Positions 1-5,826 of a stretch of 5,905 nt of DNA are shown one piece after another. The notes beneath the pieces were generated by a model. The model was not told where the DNA came from. It made no database searches and saw only the letters and a program-made list of their open reading frames with translations. The stretch covers positions 1-5,905 of the forward strand of contig JALUED010000030.1 in assembly GCA_027053145.1 (NCBI GenBank), written 5' to 3'. Positions within the stretch are counted from its first letter, which is position 1. The number at the start of each line of letters is the position of its first letter. Made by a program: the position numbers and the translations under genes. Origin of the DNA: Thermaceae bacterium (lineage in GTDB: Bacteria; Deinococcota; Deinococci; Deinococcales; Marinithermaceae).

Positions 1-432
1 CTCTTCGGCGAGCTGGATGATGAACTCGCCGAGGTCGGTCTCCCAGACCTCGACGCCCTGGGAGGCAAGGAATGCGTTCAGCCCGAGCTCCTCGGTGAGC
101 ATGCTCTTCGCCTTGACGGCGAGGCGCACGCCCTCCTTTTTCACGATCTCCCCGAGGATCCGGTGGGCGTCCTTGGGCCCCTCGGCGAAGTGCACCACCG
201 CGCCCTTTTCCAAAAGACGCGCCTCGGCCTCCTCCAGGTAGCGGTCGAGCCGGGAAAGGACGTGCGCCTTCACCTGGGCGGCAAAGTCCCGCCAGGCCTC
301 GACCGGAACCTCGGCGTAGGCCCGCGCGCGGTTTCGGTCGAAGTGCAGGGCGGCCTTGGTGACCGACGCGCGCACCTCCGGTCGGCCTGAAAGCAGCGCC
401 CGGCTTTCCTCGGGATAGGCCCTAGGCGGCAT
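1..432 (-). CDS. lutB: LutB-type lactate utilisation iron-sulfur protein, N-terminal part (cut by the window edge)
   Basis: LutB belongs to the LutABC complex that oxidises L-lactate to pyruvate in the cytoplasm. It is the ferredoxin-like electron-transfer subunit, with a DUF162/LUD domain followed by 4Fe-4S motifs. Only the first 144 residues are here; the family is usually about 450-480 residues, so the iron-sulfur motifs lie outside the window. The diagnostic stretch is residues 107-140: VKAKSMLTEELGLN, then GVEVWETDLGEFIIQLAE, which matches the K(S/A)KSM..EE.GLN and E.TDLGE.I.QL signatures of LutB. The chosen start is the ATG at 432-430, inside the last codons of lutA in another frame (11-base overlap). 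It is preceded by GGGAGG seven bases upstream, inside the lutA coding sequence, so translation is probably coupled. The reading frame is open to the window edge. lutC would be expected further left but cannot be seen. Confidence 0.93.
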   Translation of the reverse strand, partial: MPPRAYPEESRALLSGRPEVRASVTKAALHFDRNRARAYAEVPVEAWRDFAAQVKAHVLSRLDRYLEEAEARLLEKGAVVHFAEGPKDAHRILGEIVKKEGVRLAVKAKSMLTEELGLNAFLASQGVEVWETDLGEFIIQLAEE

Positions 433-1147
433 TCCGCGCCTCCCACAAAAGCTCGGCCAGGTGGCGAACGGGGATCGGCTTGCCCCGCCGCCTCATCCGC
501 CCGGCCAGGTGCAAAAGGCAGCCGGCGTCGGTGGAGACGAGGGCCTCGGCCTCGGGGAGGGTGTCGAGCTTGCGGTCGGCCATGGCCACGCTGACGTAGG
601 GAAGCTTCACCGAGAAGACCCCGCCAAACCCGCAACACTCGCGGTCGGCCTCCCAAGGCACGAGCTTGGCACCGGCGTTTTCAAGGAGCAAAACCGGCTC
701 CTTTTCAACCCCAAGCTCCCTCAGCGCGTGGCAGCCGTGGTGGTAGGCGAGGGTCCGCCCCCTTAGCCCCTCGCCCAGCTTCTCGACCCCGAGCACCCGC
801 ACGATGAACTGGGAGAGCTCAAAGGTCCGCTCGGCGAGCTCCACCGCCCGCCGGTAGTCCCGGCCAAACCCCTCGAAGAGCTCGGGGTAGTGGACCTTGA
901 GCATCGAGCCGCAGGATCCCGAGGGCAACACCACGTAGTCGTAGCCTTCGAAGACCGCGAGGGTGTGGCGGGCCATCCGCCGGGCCTCGTCCCAGTGCCC
1001 CGCGTTGAAGGCGGGCTGGCCACAGCAGGTCTGCCCTCGAGGGAAATCCACCTCGACCCCGAGCGAGCGCAAAAGCCGCACGGTGGCGACCCCGGCCTGG
1101 GCGAAGAACTGGTCGAGGAGGCAAGTGGCAAAAAGCGCCACCCTCAT
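422..1147 (-). CDS. lutA: LutA-type (Fe-S)-binding cysteine-rich protein of L-lactate utilisation
   Basis: This complete 241-residue protein has the usual length of LutA (YkgE/YvfV), the subunit with two CCG (cysteine-rich) domains related to glycolate oxidase GlcF and heterodisulfide reductase HdrB. It works with LutB and LutC in oxidising L-lactate to pyruvate. The first CCG unit has C9, then after 31 residues C41-C42-G43 (TCCGQPAF), then C79 in PSGSCGSM. The second has C139 in HHGCH, again 31 residues later C171-C172-G173 (ECCGFGG), then C210 in STDAGCLLH. The repeated CX31CCG spacing is the family hallmark, and no expected cysteine is missing. There is no signal peptide or membrane segment, so it is cytoplasmic. 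The ATG start has AAGGGGG seven bases upstream. It is the first gene of a minus-strand operon, divergent from the ABC importer. A related CCG protein such as a GlcF fragment is less likely because of length and the lutB neighbour. Confidence 0.95.
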   Translation of the reverse strand: MRVALFATCLLDQFFAQAGVATVRLLRSLGVEVDFPRGQTCCGQPAFNAGHWDEARRMARHTLAVFEGYDYVVLPSGSCGSMLKVHYPELFEGFGRDYRRAVELAERTFELSQFIVRVLGVEKLGEGLRGRTLAYHHGCHALRELGVEKEPVLLLENAGAKLVPWEADRECCGFGGVFSVKLPYVSVAMADRKLDTLPEAEALVSTDAGCLLHLAGRMRRRGKPIPVRHLAELLWEARNAA

Positions 1148-1175
1148 CGGGCCGCCCCCTTCCGCATCGCCTCGG

Positions 1176-1205
1176 ATTATACGCCTTGCTTCCGCTTAAC
1201 CTGCA
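1176..1205 (-). promoter_or_regulatory. Candidate sigma-A promoter of the lut operon
   Basis: Read on the minus strand, 1181-1176 is a perfect TATAAT. Transcription would start near 1169, giving a short leader of about 20 bases that still contains the AAGGGGG ribosome binding site of lutA. The -35 region is poor: TGCAGG with an 18-base spacer (1205-1200) or GCAGGT with 17. The promoter may therefore need an activator. No GntR-type (LldR/LutR) operator was recognised around it. Confidence 0.55.
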
Positions 1206-1222
1206 CGGCCTTGCCCGGACGC

Positions 1223-1252
1223 TTACCGCCTCCCCGCCTGCTCTGCTAAACT
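1223..1252 (+). promoter_or_regulatory. Candidate promoter of the ABC importer operon
   Basis: An extended -10 element, TGC followed by TAAACT (1244-1252), matches TGnTATAAT at the key first, second and last positions of the hexamer. TTACCG at 1223-1228 is a weak -35 with an 18-base spacer. A start near 1259 would give a leader of roughly 138 bases before the binding-protein gene. No better -10 sequence is visible between here and the gene, but the match is modest. Confidence 0.35.
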
Positions 1253-1396
1253 GCAAGGAGGTCGGCGAACGCATCGCCGGCGCCGGCGCGCATGTCGGTG
1301 TCGGCAAGGGTCTTTGCGAACGAGGCCTGACCTTGACCGTGGTCCTGGCGGATCCGGCCAAGGCAGGCCCTGCTTGAGGAAAGGAGGTTGGTGCGC
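1253..1396 (+). other. Untranslated leader of the binding-protein gene with short palindromes
   Basis: This stretch has no convincing gene. It holds the 14-base perfect palindrome CGCCGGCGCCGGCG (1275-1288), the inverted repeat GACCGTGGTC (1335-1344, with outer CC/GG also matching), and AGGCAGGCCCTGCTT (1361-1375, one mismatch, centred on 1368). Any of these could be a repressor site, for example for a LacI- or GntR-family regulator, but none matches an operator I recognise. AAGGAGGT at 1255-1262 looks like a ribosome binding site but has no ATG, GTG or TTG at a usable distance. The true binding site AGGAGG lies at 1382-1387. Confidence 0.4.
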
Positions 1397-2734
1397 ATGA
1401 AAGCAGGAAGGTACATCCTGATAGCGACCCTCTTCTTCGGGTTGGCTCTGGCGCAGAAGACGATCACCCTCAAGGCCTGGACGATCGGCCCCGACGACCC
1501 CTCGATCACCCGGCTCAAAAACCTCGAGGCCGCGGTGGAGCGGCTGAACGCCCTCCTCGAGATCGAGGGCGCGGACTACCGCGTAAAGCTTGAGGGCGAC
1601 TTCGACACCACCGACTGGGACCCCTACCTTCGGCGGGTCCTGCTCGCCTTCCAGTCGGGGGAGGCCCCCGACATCGTGCAGGCCTCGGCGGCTCCGCTGA
1701 TCGGCGTGTGGGCCACCGCCGGCTACATCGCCCCGATCACCGCGGAGACCAAGCAGTACGGCACCTTCAAGGACGTCTTCCCCACCCTCTGGAACGCGGT
1801 GACTTATAAGGGCGAGGTCTACGGCGTGCCCCAGGACACCGAGGCCCGCCCGCTTTACTTCAACAAAACGCTGCTCAAAAAGCTCGGCTGGTCCGACGCC
1901 AAGATCGCCGAGCTGCCGCGGATGATCGCGGAGGGCAAGTTCACCTGGGACGACATGCTCGCGGTGGCCAAGGAGGCCCTAGATAAGGGCGTGATCGAGC
2001 GGGGCAAGGGCTACTACCACCGGCCCAAGAACGGCCCCGACTTCCTAATGTGGTACCGCGCCTTCGGCGGCACCGCCTACGACGAGGCAAGCGGCAAGCT
2101 GGTCTTCGACAAGGCTGCCGCGCTCCGCTACTTCACCTGGCTCAAAGCGGCGGTGGACGCCGGCGTCCTGGAGAAGGACCGGCTCGACGGCAACTGGAAG
2201 CGGTTCCACCAAAACATCACCGCCGGTAAGGTGCTCTTCTTCTCCGGCGGCACCTGGAACTGGGCGGAGTGGAAGACCCAGTGGGTAAAGGACAAGGGCG
2301 GCGAGGACTGGCTCTGGCAGAACTTCGGCTTCGCACCCCAGCCCGCCCACGAAAAGGGCGGTAAGCCGATTACCCTTTCCAACCCGCAGGCCTACATGGT
2401 GAGCGCCAACTCCAAGCACAAGGCGCTGGCCGCCAAGCTCCTTGCCTTTGCGATGATGCCCGACCTCGACGCCCGCCACGCGGTGGGCTCCGGCCACCTG
2501 CCGGTGCTTCGGGCCACCGCGAGCCTGACCAACAACCGCTTCATCCGCGAGGTGAGCTACCTCCTCAACTACACCACCTTCGCGCCTCAGCACCCCGACT
2601 TCCCCAAGTGGCAGGACGCGCTCTACCGGGGCGTCTCCGCGGTGGAGTCGGGTCAGGTGAGCCCCAAGGAAGCGGTGGAGGTGGTGGCCGCCGAGATGAA
2701 GCGGGCGCTTAAGGACCAGGTGATGATCAAGTAG
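1397..2734 (+). CDS. ABC transporter substrate-binding protein, family 1 (carbohydrate, CUT1)
   Basis: This 445-residue protein captures the substrate in the periplasm and delivers it to the permease pair encoded downstream. Residues 1-19 form a Sec signal peptide (MKAGRYILIATLFFGLALA) with likely cleavage before Q20. There is no cysteine at the cleavage site, so it is soluble rather than a lipoprotein. The mature protein has the family 1 solute-binding pattern: a beta strand ITLKAWT (23-29), F85-SGEAPDIV (85-94), YKGEVYGVPQDTEARPLYFNKTLLKKLGW (137-165), FTWDDM (182-187), AGKVLFFSGGTWNWAEW (276-292), and PITLSNPQAYMVS (324-336). Many aromatic residues (W219, Y220, W287, W289, W292) suggest sugar stacking. 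The ATG is preferred because AGGAGG ends nine bases before it; an in-frame TTG at 1388 and GTG at 1391 are too close to that site. The true ligand is unknown; a di- or oligosaccharide or a polyol is possible. A strong hairpin follows the stop codon. Confidence 0.93.
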   Translation: MKAGRYILIATLFFGLALAQKTITLKAWTIGPDDPSITRLKNLEAAVERLNALLEIEGADYRVKLEGDFDTTDWDPYLRRVLLAFQSGEAPDIVQASAAPLIGVWATAGYIAPITAETKQYGTFKDVFPTLWNAVTYKGEVYGVPQDTEARPLYFNKTLLKKLGWSDAKIAELPRMIAEGKFTWDDMLAVAKEALDKGVIERGKGYYHRPKNGPDFLMWYRAFGGTAYDEASGKLVFDKAAALRYFTWLKAAVDAGVLEKDRLDGNWKRFHQNITAGKVLFFSGGTWNWAEWKTQWVKDKGGEDWLWQNFGFAPQPAHEKGGKPITLSNPQAYMVSANSKHKALAAKLLAFAMMPDLDARHAVGSGHLPVLRATASLTNNRFIREVSYLLNYTTFAPQHPDFPKWQDALYRGVSAVESGQVSPKEAVEVVAAEMKRALKDQVMIK

Positions 2735-2744
2735 ACACGCCCCC

Positions 2745-2774
2745 GGGCCCCCGGCGGCAGCCGGGGGCCCTTTT
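2745..2774 (+). terminator. Intra-operon terminator-like hairpin after the binding-protein gene
   Basis: GGGCCCCCGGC (2745-2755) pairs perfectly with GCCGGGGGCCC (2760-2770) across a GGCA loop, followed by TTTT (2771-2774). The 11-bp all-GC stem starts 10 bases after the stop codon of the binding-protein gene. The T run is short, so it may act as a leaky terminator or as a block to 3' degradation. Either role would raise binding-protein mRNA relative to the permease genes, as is common in binding-protein-dependent transport operons. Confidence 0.75.
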
Positions 2775-2784
2775 GGAAAGGGCC
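2766..2784 (+). promoter_or_regulatory. Competing hairpin that covers the ribosome binding site of the first permease
   Basis: GGCCCTTT (2766-2773) is perfectly complementary to AAAGGGCC (2777-2784) with a TGG loop. The right arm contains the AAAGGG ribosome binding site of the permease whose ATG is at 2788. The left arm shares 2766-2770 with the terminator stem, so the two structures cannot form together. The pairing is seen directly; a regulatory role is inference. Confidence 0.45.
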
Positions 2785-2787
2785 ACG

Positions 2788-3681
2788 ATGCGGCGCTACC
2801 TCACGCCCCTTTTGTTTTTAAGCCCGGCCACCCTTTTAATCCTCCTTTTCTTTTTCGTTCCGGTGGTGGCGACGATCCTCCTCTCCTTCACCGACCTTTC
2901 CACCACCACCTTCCAACACCCAAGCTGGGTAGGGCTTAAAAACTATCAAGACCTGCTCGCCGACCCCTTCCTCAAAAAGATCTTCCTAAACACCGCCAAG
3001 TACGTTTCGCTCACCCTGGCCTTCAACGTAGGAATGGGGCTTTTGCTCGCGCTCCTCACCAGCCTCGTCCCCGAGCGGCTTGGCAACCCCTTTCGGGCGC
3101 TTTGGCTCCTGCCGCGGATCCTGCCCCCGGTGGTCTACGTCTTCATCTGGCAGGGCCTTTTGGCCGAAGCGCCGATGGGGCTCGTCTCCGACATCCTGGG
3201 GGTTTCCAAGAACTGGCTTTTGGCCGCGCCGTGGACGGCGGTGGTCCTGGCCAACGGCTTTGTGGGGGCAAGCTTTGGCATGCTCATCTTCACCTCGGCG
3301 ATCCGCTCGATCCCCCGCGAACTCTTCTACGCCGCCGCGGTGGACGGGGCCACCACTTGGCAGACGATCCGAAGGGTGGTGCTGCCGCTCCTTGCCTGGC
3401 CGATCCTCTTCGTCACCGCCTACCAGACCCTCTCGCTCCTGACCTCGTTTGAGTACATCCTGCTCCTCACCGACGGCGGCCCGGGCTTTTACACCACCGA
3501 GGTCTGGTCGCTAAGGGCCTACCACCTCGCGCTTTCCAACTACTTCGGCAACGTCGAGTTCGGCCTGGGGGCGGCGATGGCCGCGGTGCTGGTGGTGATC
3601 GGGGTGGCGGTGAGCCTTTTCTACCTCAAGATCTTCAACTTCAAAGCGCTCGTCACCGAACCCAAGATCGAGGTCTCCTAA
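2788..3681 (+). CDS. Carbohydrate ABC transporter permease, MalF/UgpA-like (CUT1)
   Basis: This inner-membrane subunit forms half of the translocation channel of the importer. It has 297 residues, the typical size for the MalF/UgpA/LacF group. About six membrane segments can be seen, near residues 8-33, 73-95, 103-125, 148-170, 200-225 and 259-283. The EAA loop that docks on the ATPase is at 176-202: PRELFYAAAVDGATTWQTIRRVVLP, with the conserved A..DGA.....I.LP pattern. LTDGGPGFYTTEVW (227-240) is characteristic of this permease class. The ATG at 2788 is chosen because AAAGGG lies five bases upstream; the in-frame TTG at 2773 lies in the T run of the hairpin and has no binding site. The 53-base gap from the binding-protein gene carries the hairpins. 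AAGGAGG for the next permease overlaps its TAA stop. Confidence 0.95.
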   Translation: MRRYLTPLLFLSPATLLILLFFFVPVVATILLSFTDLSTTTFQHPSWVGLKNYQDLLADPFLKKIFLNTAKYVSLTLAFNVGMGLLLALLTSLVPERLGNPFRALWLLPRILPPVVYVFIWQGLLAEAPMGLVSDILGVSKNWLLAAPWTAVVLANGFVGASFGMLIFTSAIRSIPRELFYAAAVDGATTWQTIRRVVLPLLAWPILFVTAYQTLSLLTSFEYILLLTDGGPGFYTTEVWSLRAYHLALSNYFGNVEFGLGAAMAAVLVVIGVAVSLFYLKIFNFKALVTEPKIEVS

Positions 3682-3691
3682 GGAGGTCGTG

Positions 3692-4519
3692 ATGCCGCTA
3701 TTGCCCAAGAACTGGCCGCTTTGGCTGCTCGTTTTAGCGCTCATCTCGCTGCCCATCGGCGTGGGGCTTTTATGGCTCATCCTTACCGCGCTCTTTGACC
3801 AGGTCCACGGGCTTCGCCCGGTGGGGGCGTTCTCCCCGGAGAACTGGCGCTTCCTCACCGAAGGCTCGGTGGGGGGGCGGCCCTCGATCTGGGTGGCGCT
3901 TAAGAACTCGGTCCTTTTCGCCGCCGCGGTGGCGGCCCTTGAAGTCCTGATCAGCTCGATGGCGGCCTACGCCATCAGCCGAATGCAGTTCCCCTTCCGC
4001 ACCCCCTACCTCGGGATGATCCTGGTGCTCCACGCCTTCCCGGCGGTGAGCCTCTTGATCGCGATCTACTACATCCTCCGGGTGCTCGGGCTCTTCGACA
4101 CCCTGATCGGGGTGATCCTGGTCAAGGCCTCGCTCGAGCTGCCCCTTGGCATCTGGCTGATGAAGGGCTTTTTTGACCAGCTCTCCTGGGACATGGAGAT
4201 GGCCGCGCTGGTGGACGGGGCAAGCCGCTGGACGGTTTTTTGGAGGATCGCGATGCCGCTCGTGCGCCCGGGGATCCTGGCGCTTGGGACCTTCGCGCTG
4301 CTTTCGGCCTGGGGCGAGTTCATCCTGCCCTTCACCTTTATCGTCTCAGGCAAGAGCTGGACGCTCGCCCTCTACATGCAGAGCTTCATGCGGGAGGCCT
4401 TCGTGGACTACGGGTTGATGGCGGCGGTAGGGCTTTTTTACGCCGCTCCCGTGCTCCTTTTCTTCCTGCTCAGCCAGCGGTACCTCCTCAACATCTACTC
4501 GGGAGGGGTGAAGGGATGA
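3692..4519 (+). CDS. Carbohydrate ABC transporter permease, MalG/UgpE-like (CUT1)
   Basis: This is the second inner-membrane channel subunit, pairing with the MalF-like protein encoded just upstream. It has 275 residues, typical of MalG-like permeases. Membrane segments are visible near 10-33, 72-97, 107-130, 138-160, 195-217 and 243-262. The EAA loop spans 167-194, with DMEMAALVDGASRWTVFWR then IAMPLVRPG, where A..DGA and the later P-L-RPG are conserved. AYAISRMQFPFR (92-103) and the C-terminal YSGGVKG (269-275) also fit MalG relatives. AAGGAGG (3680-3686) sits five bases before the ATG; the adjacent GTG at 3689 is only two bases away and is less likely. The start lies 10 bases after the stop of the preceding permease, and the stop overlaps the ATPase start by ATGA, so the three genes are co-translated. 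Confidence 0.95.
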   Translation: MPLLPKNWPLWLLVLALISLPIGVGLLWLILTALFDQVHGLRPVGAFSPENWRFLTEGSVGGRPSIWVALKNSVLFAAAVAALEVLISSMAAYAISRMQFPFRTPYLGMILVLHAFPAVSLLIAIYYILRVLGLFDTLIGVILVKASLELPLGIWLMKGFFDQLSWDMEMAALVDGASRWTVFWRIAMPLVRPGILALGTFALLSAWGEFILPFTFIVSGKSWTLALYMQSFMREAFVDYGLMAAVGLFYAAPVLLFFLLSQRYLLNIYSGGVKG

Positions 4520-5571
4520 AGCGGGGCATCCCGGTGCGCCTCGAGGGGCTCTCCAAACGCTTCGGCAGGGTCGAGGCGGTCAAGCGCCTCGACCTGGAAA
4601 TCCAAGCCGGCGAGCTGGTCGCCTTCCTCGGGCCTTCGGGTTGCGGCAAGACCACCACGCTCTTGATGATCGCCGGCATCTACCGCCCCACCACCGGGGC
4701 CATCTACTTCGGCGAACGCCGGGTGGACCCCCTCCATCCCAGGGACCGGGACGTGGGCATGGTCTTCCAGTCCTACGCCCTCTACCCCCACCTCACCCTC
4801 TTTGAAAACATCGCCTTTCCCTTGCGCCTAAAGCGCGTGCCCGACGCCGAGGTGAGGGAGCGGGTGCAAAAGACCGCCGACCTCCTTGGCATCGGCCACA
4901 TCCTCGAGCGCCGGCCTGCCCAGGTCTCCGGCGGCCAGCAGCAGCGGGCGGCGCTCGCCCGGGCCTTGGTTAAAGAGCCCCAAGTGCTCCTCTTGGACGA
5001 GCCCCTTTCCAACCTCGACGCCCAGATCCGCCTCTCCGCCCGGGCCGAGATCCGCAGGCTCCAGCGCGAGCTCGGGGTCACCACCATCTTGGTCACCCAC
5101 GACCAAGCCGAGGCGCTAGCGATGGCCGACCGGGTGGCGGTCTTCTCCATGGGCGAGCTGCAGCAGTACGACACCCCCGAGGTCCTCTACCACCGCCCAA
5201 AGAACACCTTCGTCGCCGGGTTCGTGGGCTCGCCGCCGATGAACCTGATCGAGGGCGAGTTCACCGGCGACGGCTTCAAGGCCGGCGAGCTCCGGCTCCC
5301 GATCCCCGGCGCCCCCACCGGCAAGGGCTGGCTCGGGGTGCGGCCCGAGCACCTTGCCCTCGGCGAGCAAGGGGTGCCCGCCCGGGTGCTGGTGGTCGAG
5401 CCGCTCGGCCGCGAGGCGCTGGTGGTGGCCGAGGCGGCGGGGGTCCGGCTGCAGGTCCTCTTACCCGAGGATCGGCGCCCCGCGATGGGAAGCGAGACGA
5501 GGATCGTCTTCCCCGAACCCAGCGAACTCCACTTCTTCGATGAAGCCGGGCGCCGGATCGGCCCCCGGTGA
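4516..5571 (+). CDS. ABC transporter ATP-binding protein, MalK/UgpC-like
   Basis: This 351-residue protein energises the sugar importer by hydrolysing ATP on the cytoplasmic side. All nucleotide-binding motifs are intact: Walker A GPSGCGKTT (39-47), Q-loop VFQSYALYPH (83-92), signature VSGGQQQR (137-144), Walker B VLLLDEP (157-163) with catalytic E162, D-loop SNLDA (165-169) and switch histidine H195 in LVTHDQAEA. Residues from about 240 form the C-terminal OB/TOBE domain of the MalK/UgpC/MsmK group (NLIEGEF, GVRPEHL at 274-280). The ATG at 4516 overlaps the permease stop (ATGA) and has GGGAGGGG seven bases upstream. The frame is open further left to 4240, but that part lies inside the permease gene and is not real. 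Having its own ATPase, this importer need not depend on a shared MalK encoded elsewhere. No clear terminator with a T run follows. Confidence 0.96.
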   Translation: MKRGIPVRLEGLSKRFGRVEAVKRLDLEIQAGELVAFLGPSGCGKTTTLLMIAGIYRPTTGAIYFGERRVDPLHPRDRDVGMVFQSYALYPHLTLFENIAFPLRLKRVPDAEVRERVQKTADLLGIGHILERRPAQVSGGQQQRAALARALVKEPQVLLLDEPLSNLDAQIRLSARAEIRRLQRELGVTTILVTHDQAEALAMADRVAVFSMGELQQYDTPEVLYHRPKNTFVAGFVGSPPMNLIEGEFTGDGFKAGELRLPIPGAPTGKGWLGVRPEHLALGEQGVPARVLVVEPLGREALVVAEAAGVRLQVLLPEDRRPAMGSETRIVFPEPSELHFFDEAGRRIGPR

Positions 5572-5826
5572 AGGGCCCCGGGCTCTGGCCCACCTTGAGC
5601 CCCCAAACCGCCGAGCCCAGGCCGGCGAGCACCACCGAACGCACGCCCGGCGATCCGGGAGGTGGCCCGCGGCCAACGGGTCCGCCGCTGCAACCGGGAG
5701 AAACGGCTCCATCCCTCAAGGAGGTGAGGGGGCCGCCGGTCCCGAAGAGCGCTCCATCCGCTTCGGATCGGTGGGGCTCGAAGCCCTTCGCCTGCGCGGG
5801 TCCGCCTCTTTAGGCCGGCCACCCCC
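5572..5826. other. Gene-free GC-rich spacer with several short hairpins and repeats
   Basis: Open frames exist on both strands here, but none has a ribosome binding site, plausible composition or a recognisable protein. Perfect short hairpins are GGGCTC/GAGCCC (5580-5585 with 5597-5602), CCCGG/CCGGG (5646-5659), TGGCC/GGCCA (5663-5675), CCCTCA/TGAGGG (5713-5730) and GCTTCG/CGAAGC (5760-5765 with 5779-5784). Direct repeats are GCTCCATCC (5706-5714 and 5751-5759) and CGGGTCCGCC (5677-5686 and 5797-5806). The hairpin at 5580-5602 could end the ABC operon transcript but has no T run. In sequence this GC-rich some such pairings are expected by chance. Confidence 0.5.
5713..5730 (+). other. Hairpin with a Shine-Dalgarno sequence in the loop
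   Basis: CCCTCA (5713-5718) pairs with TGAGGG (5725-5730) and leaves AGGAGG as a six-base loop. The stretch AAGGAGGTGA (5718-5727) is a full 10-base complement of the usual 3' end of bacterial 16S rRNA (TCACCTCCTT). No ATG, GTG or TTG lies at a normal distance downstream, so it does not appear to start a gene. Function unknown. Confidence 0.35.

Noticed and set aside
1333..1361. TTGACC at 1333-1338 as a -35 box close to the binding-protein gene
   Set aside because: No -10-like hexamer lies 16-18 bases downstream; that stretch is all GC-rich (CGGCCAAGG).
1186..1377. 63-codon plus-strand frame in the divergent intergenic region
   Set aside because: The TTG start has no ribosome binding site, the frame begins upstream of the candidate promoter, and the peptide matches nothing I recognise.
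2045..2593. 182-codon open frame on the minus strand inside the binding-protein gene
   Set aside because: It lies wholly opposite a well-supported gene and has low-complexity valine/glycine-rich composition, no ribosome binding site and no recognisable domain; such shadow frames are common at this GC content.
4240..4515. Long N-terminal extension of the ATPase frame
   Set aside because: It lies within the MalG-like permease gene in another frame; the MalK family begins at the ATG at 4516, which has a good binding site and an ATGA overlap.
5568..5813. 81-codon plus-strand frame starting with a GTG that overlaps the ATPase stop
   Set aside because: No ribosome binding site, a proline- and glycine-rich peptide of no recognisable type, and it runs through the hairpins and repeats of the spacer.
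5187..5822. 211-codon open frame on the minus strand overlapping the end of the ATPase gene, and a neighbouring frame (5276-5719) with a hydrophobic stretch
   Set aside because: More than half lies opposite the intact ATPase, the composition is arginine/proline-rich, and no binding site precedes the start. The hydrophobic stretch near 5590-5645 is short and not recognised as a protein.
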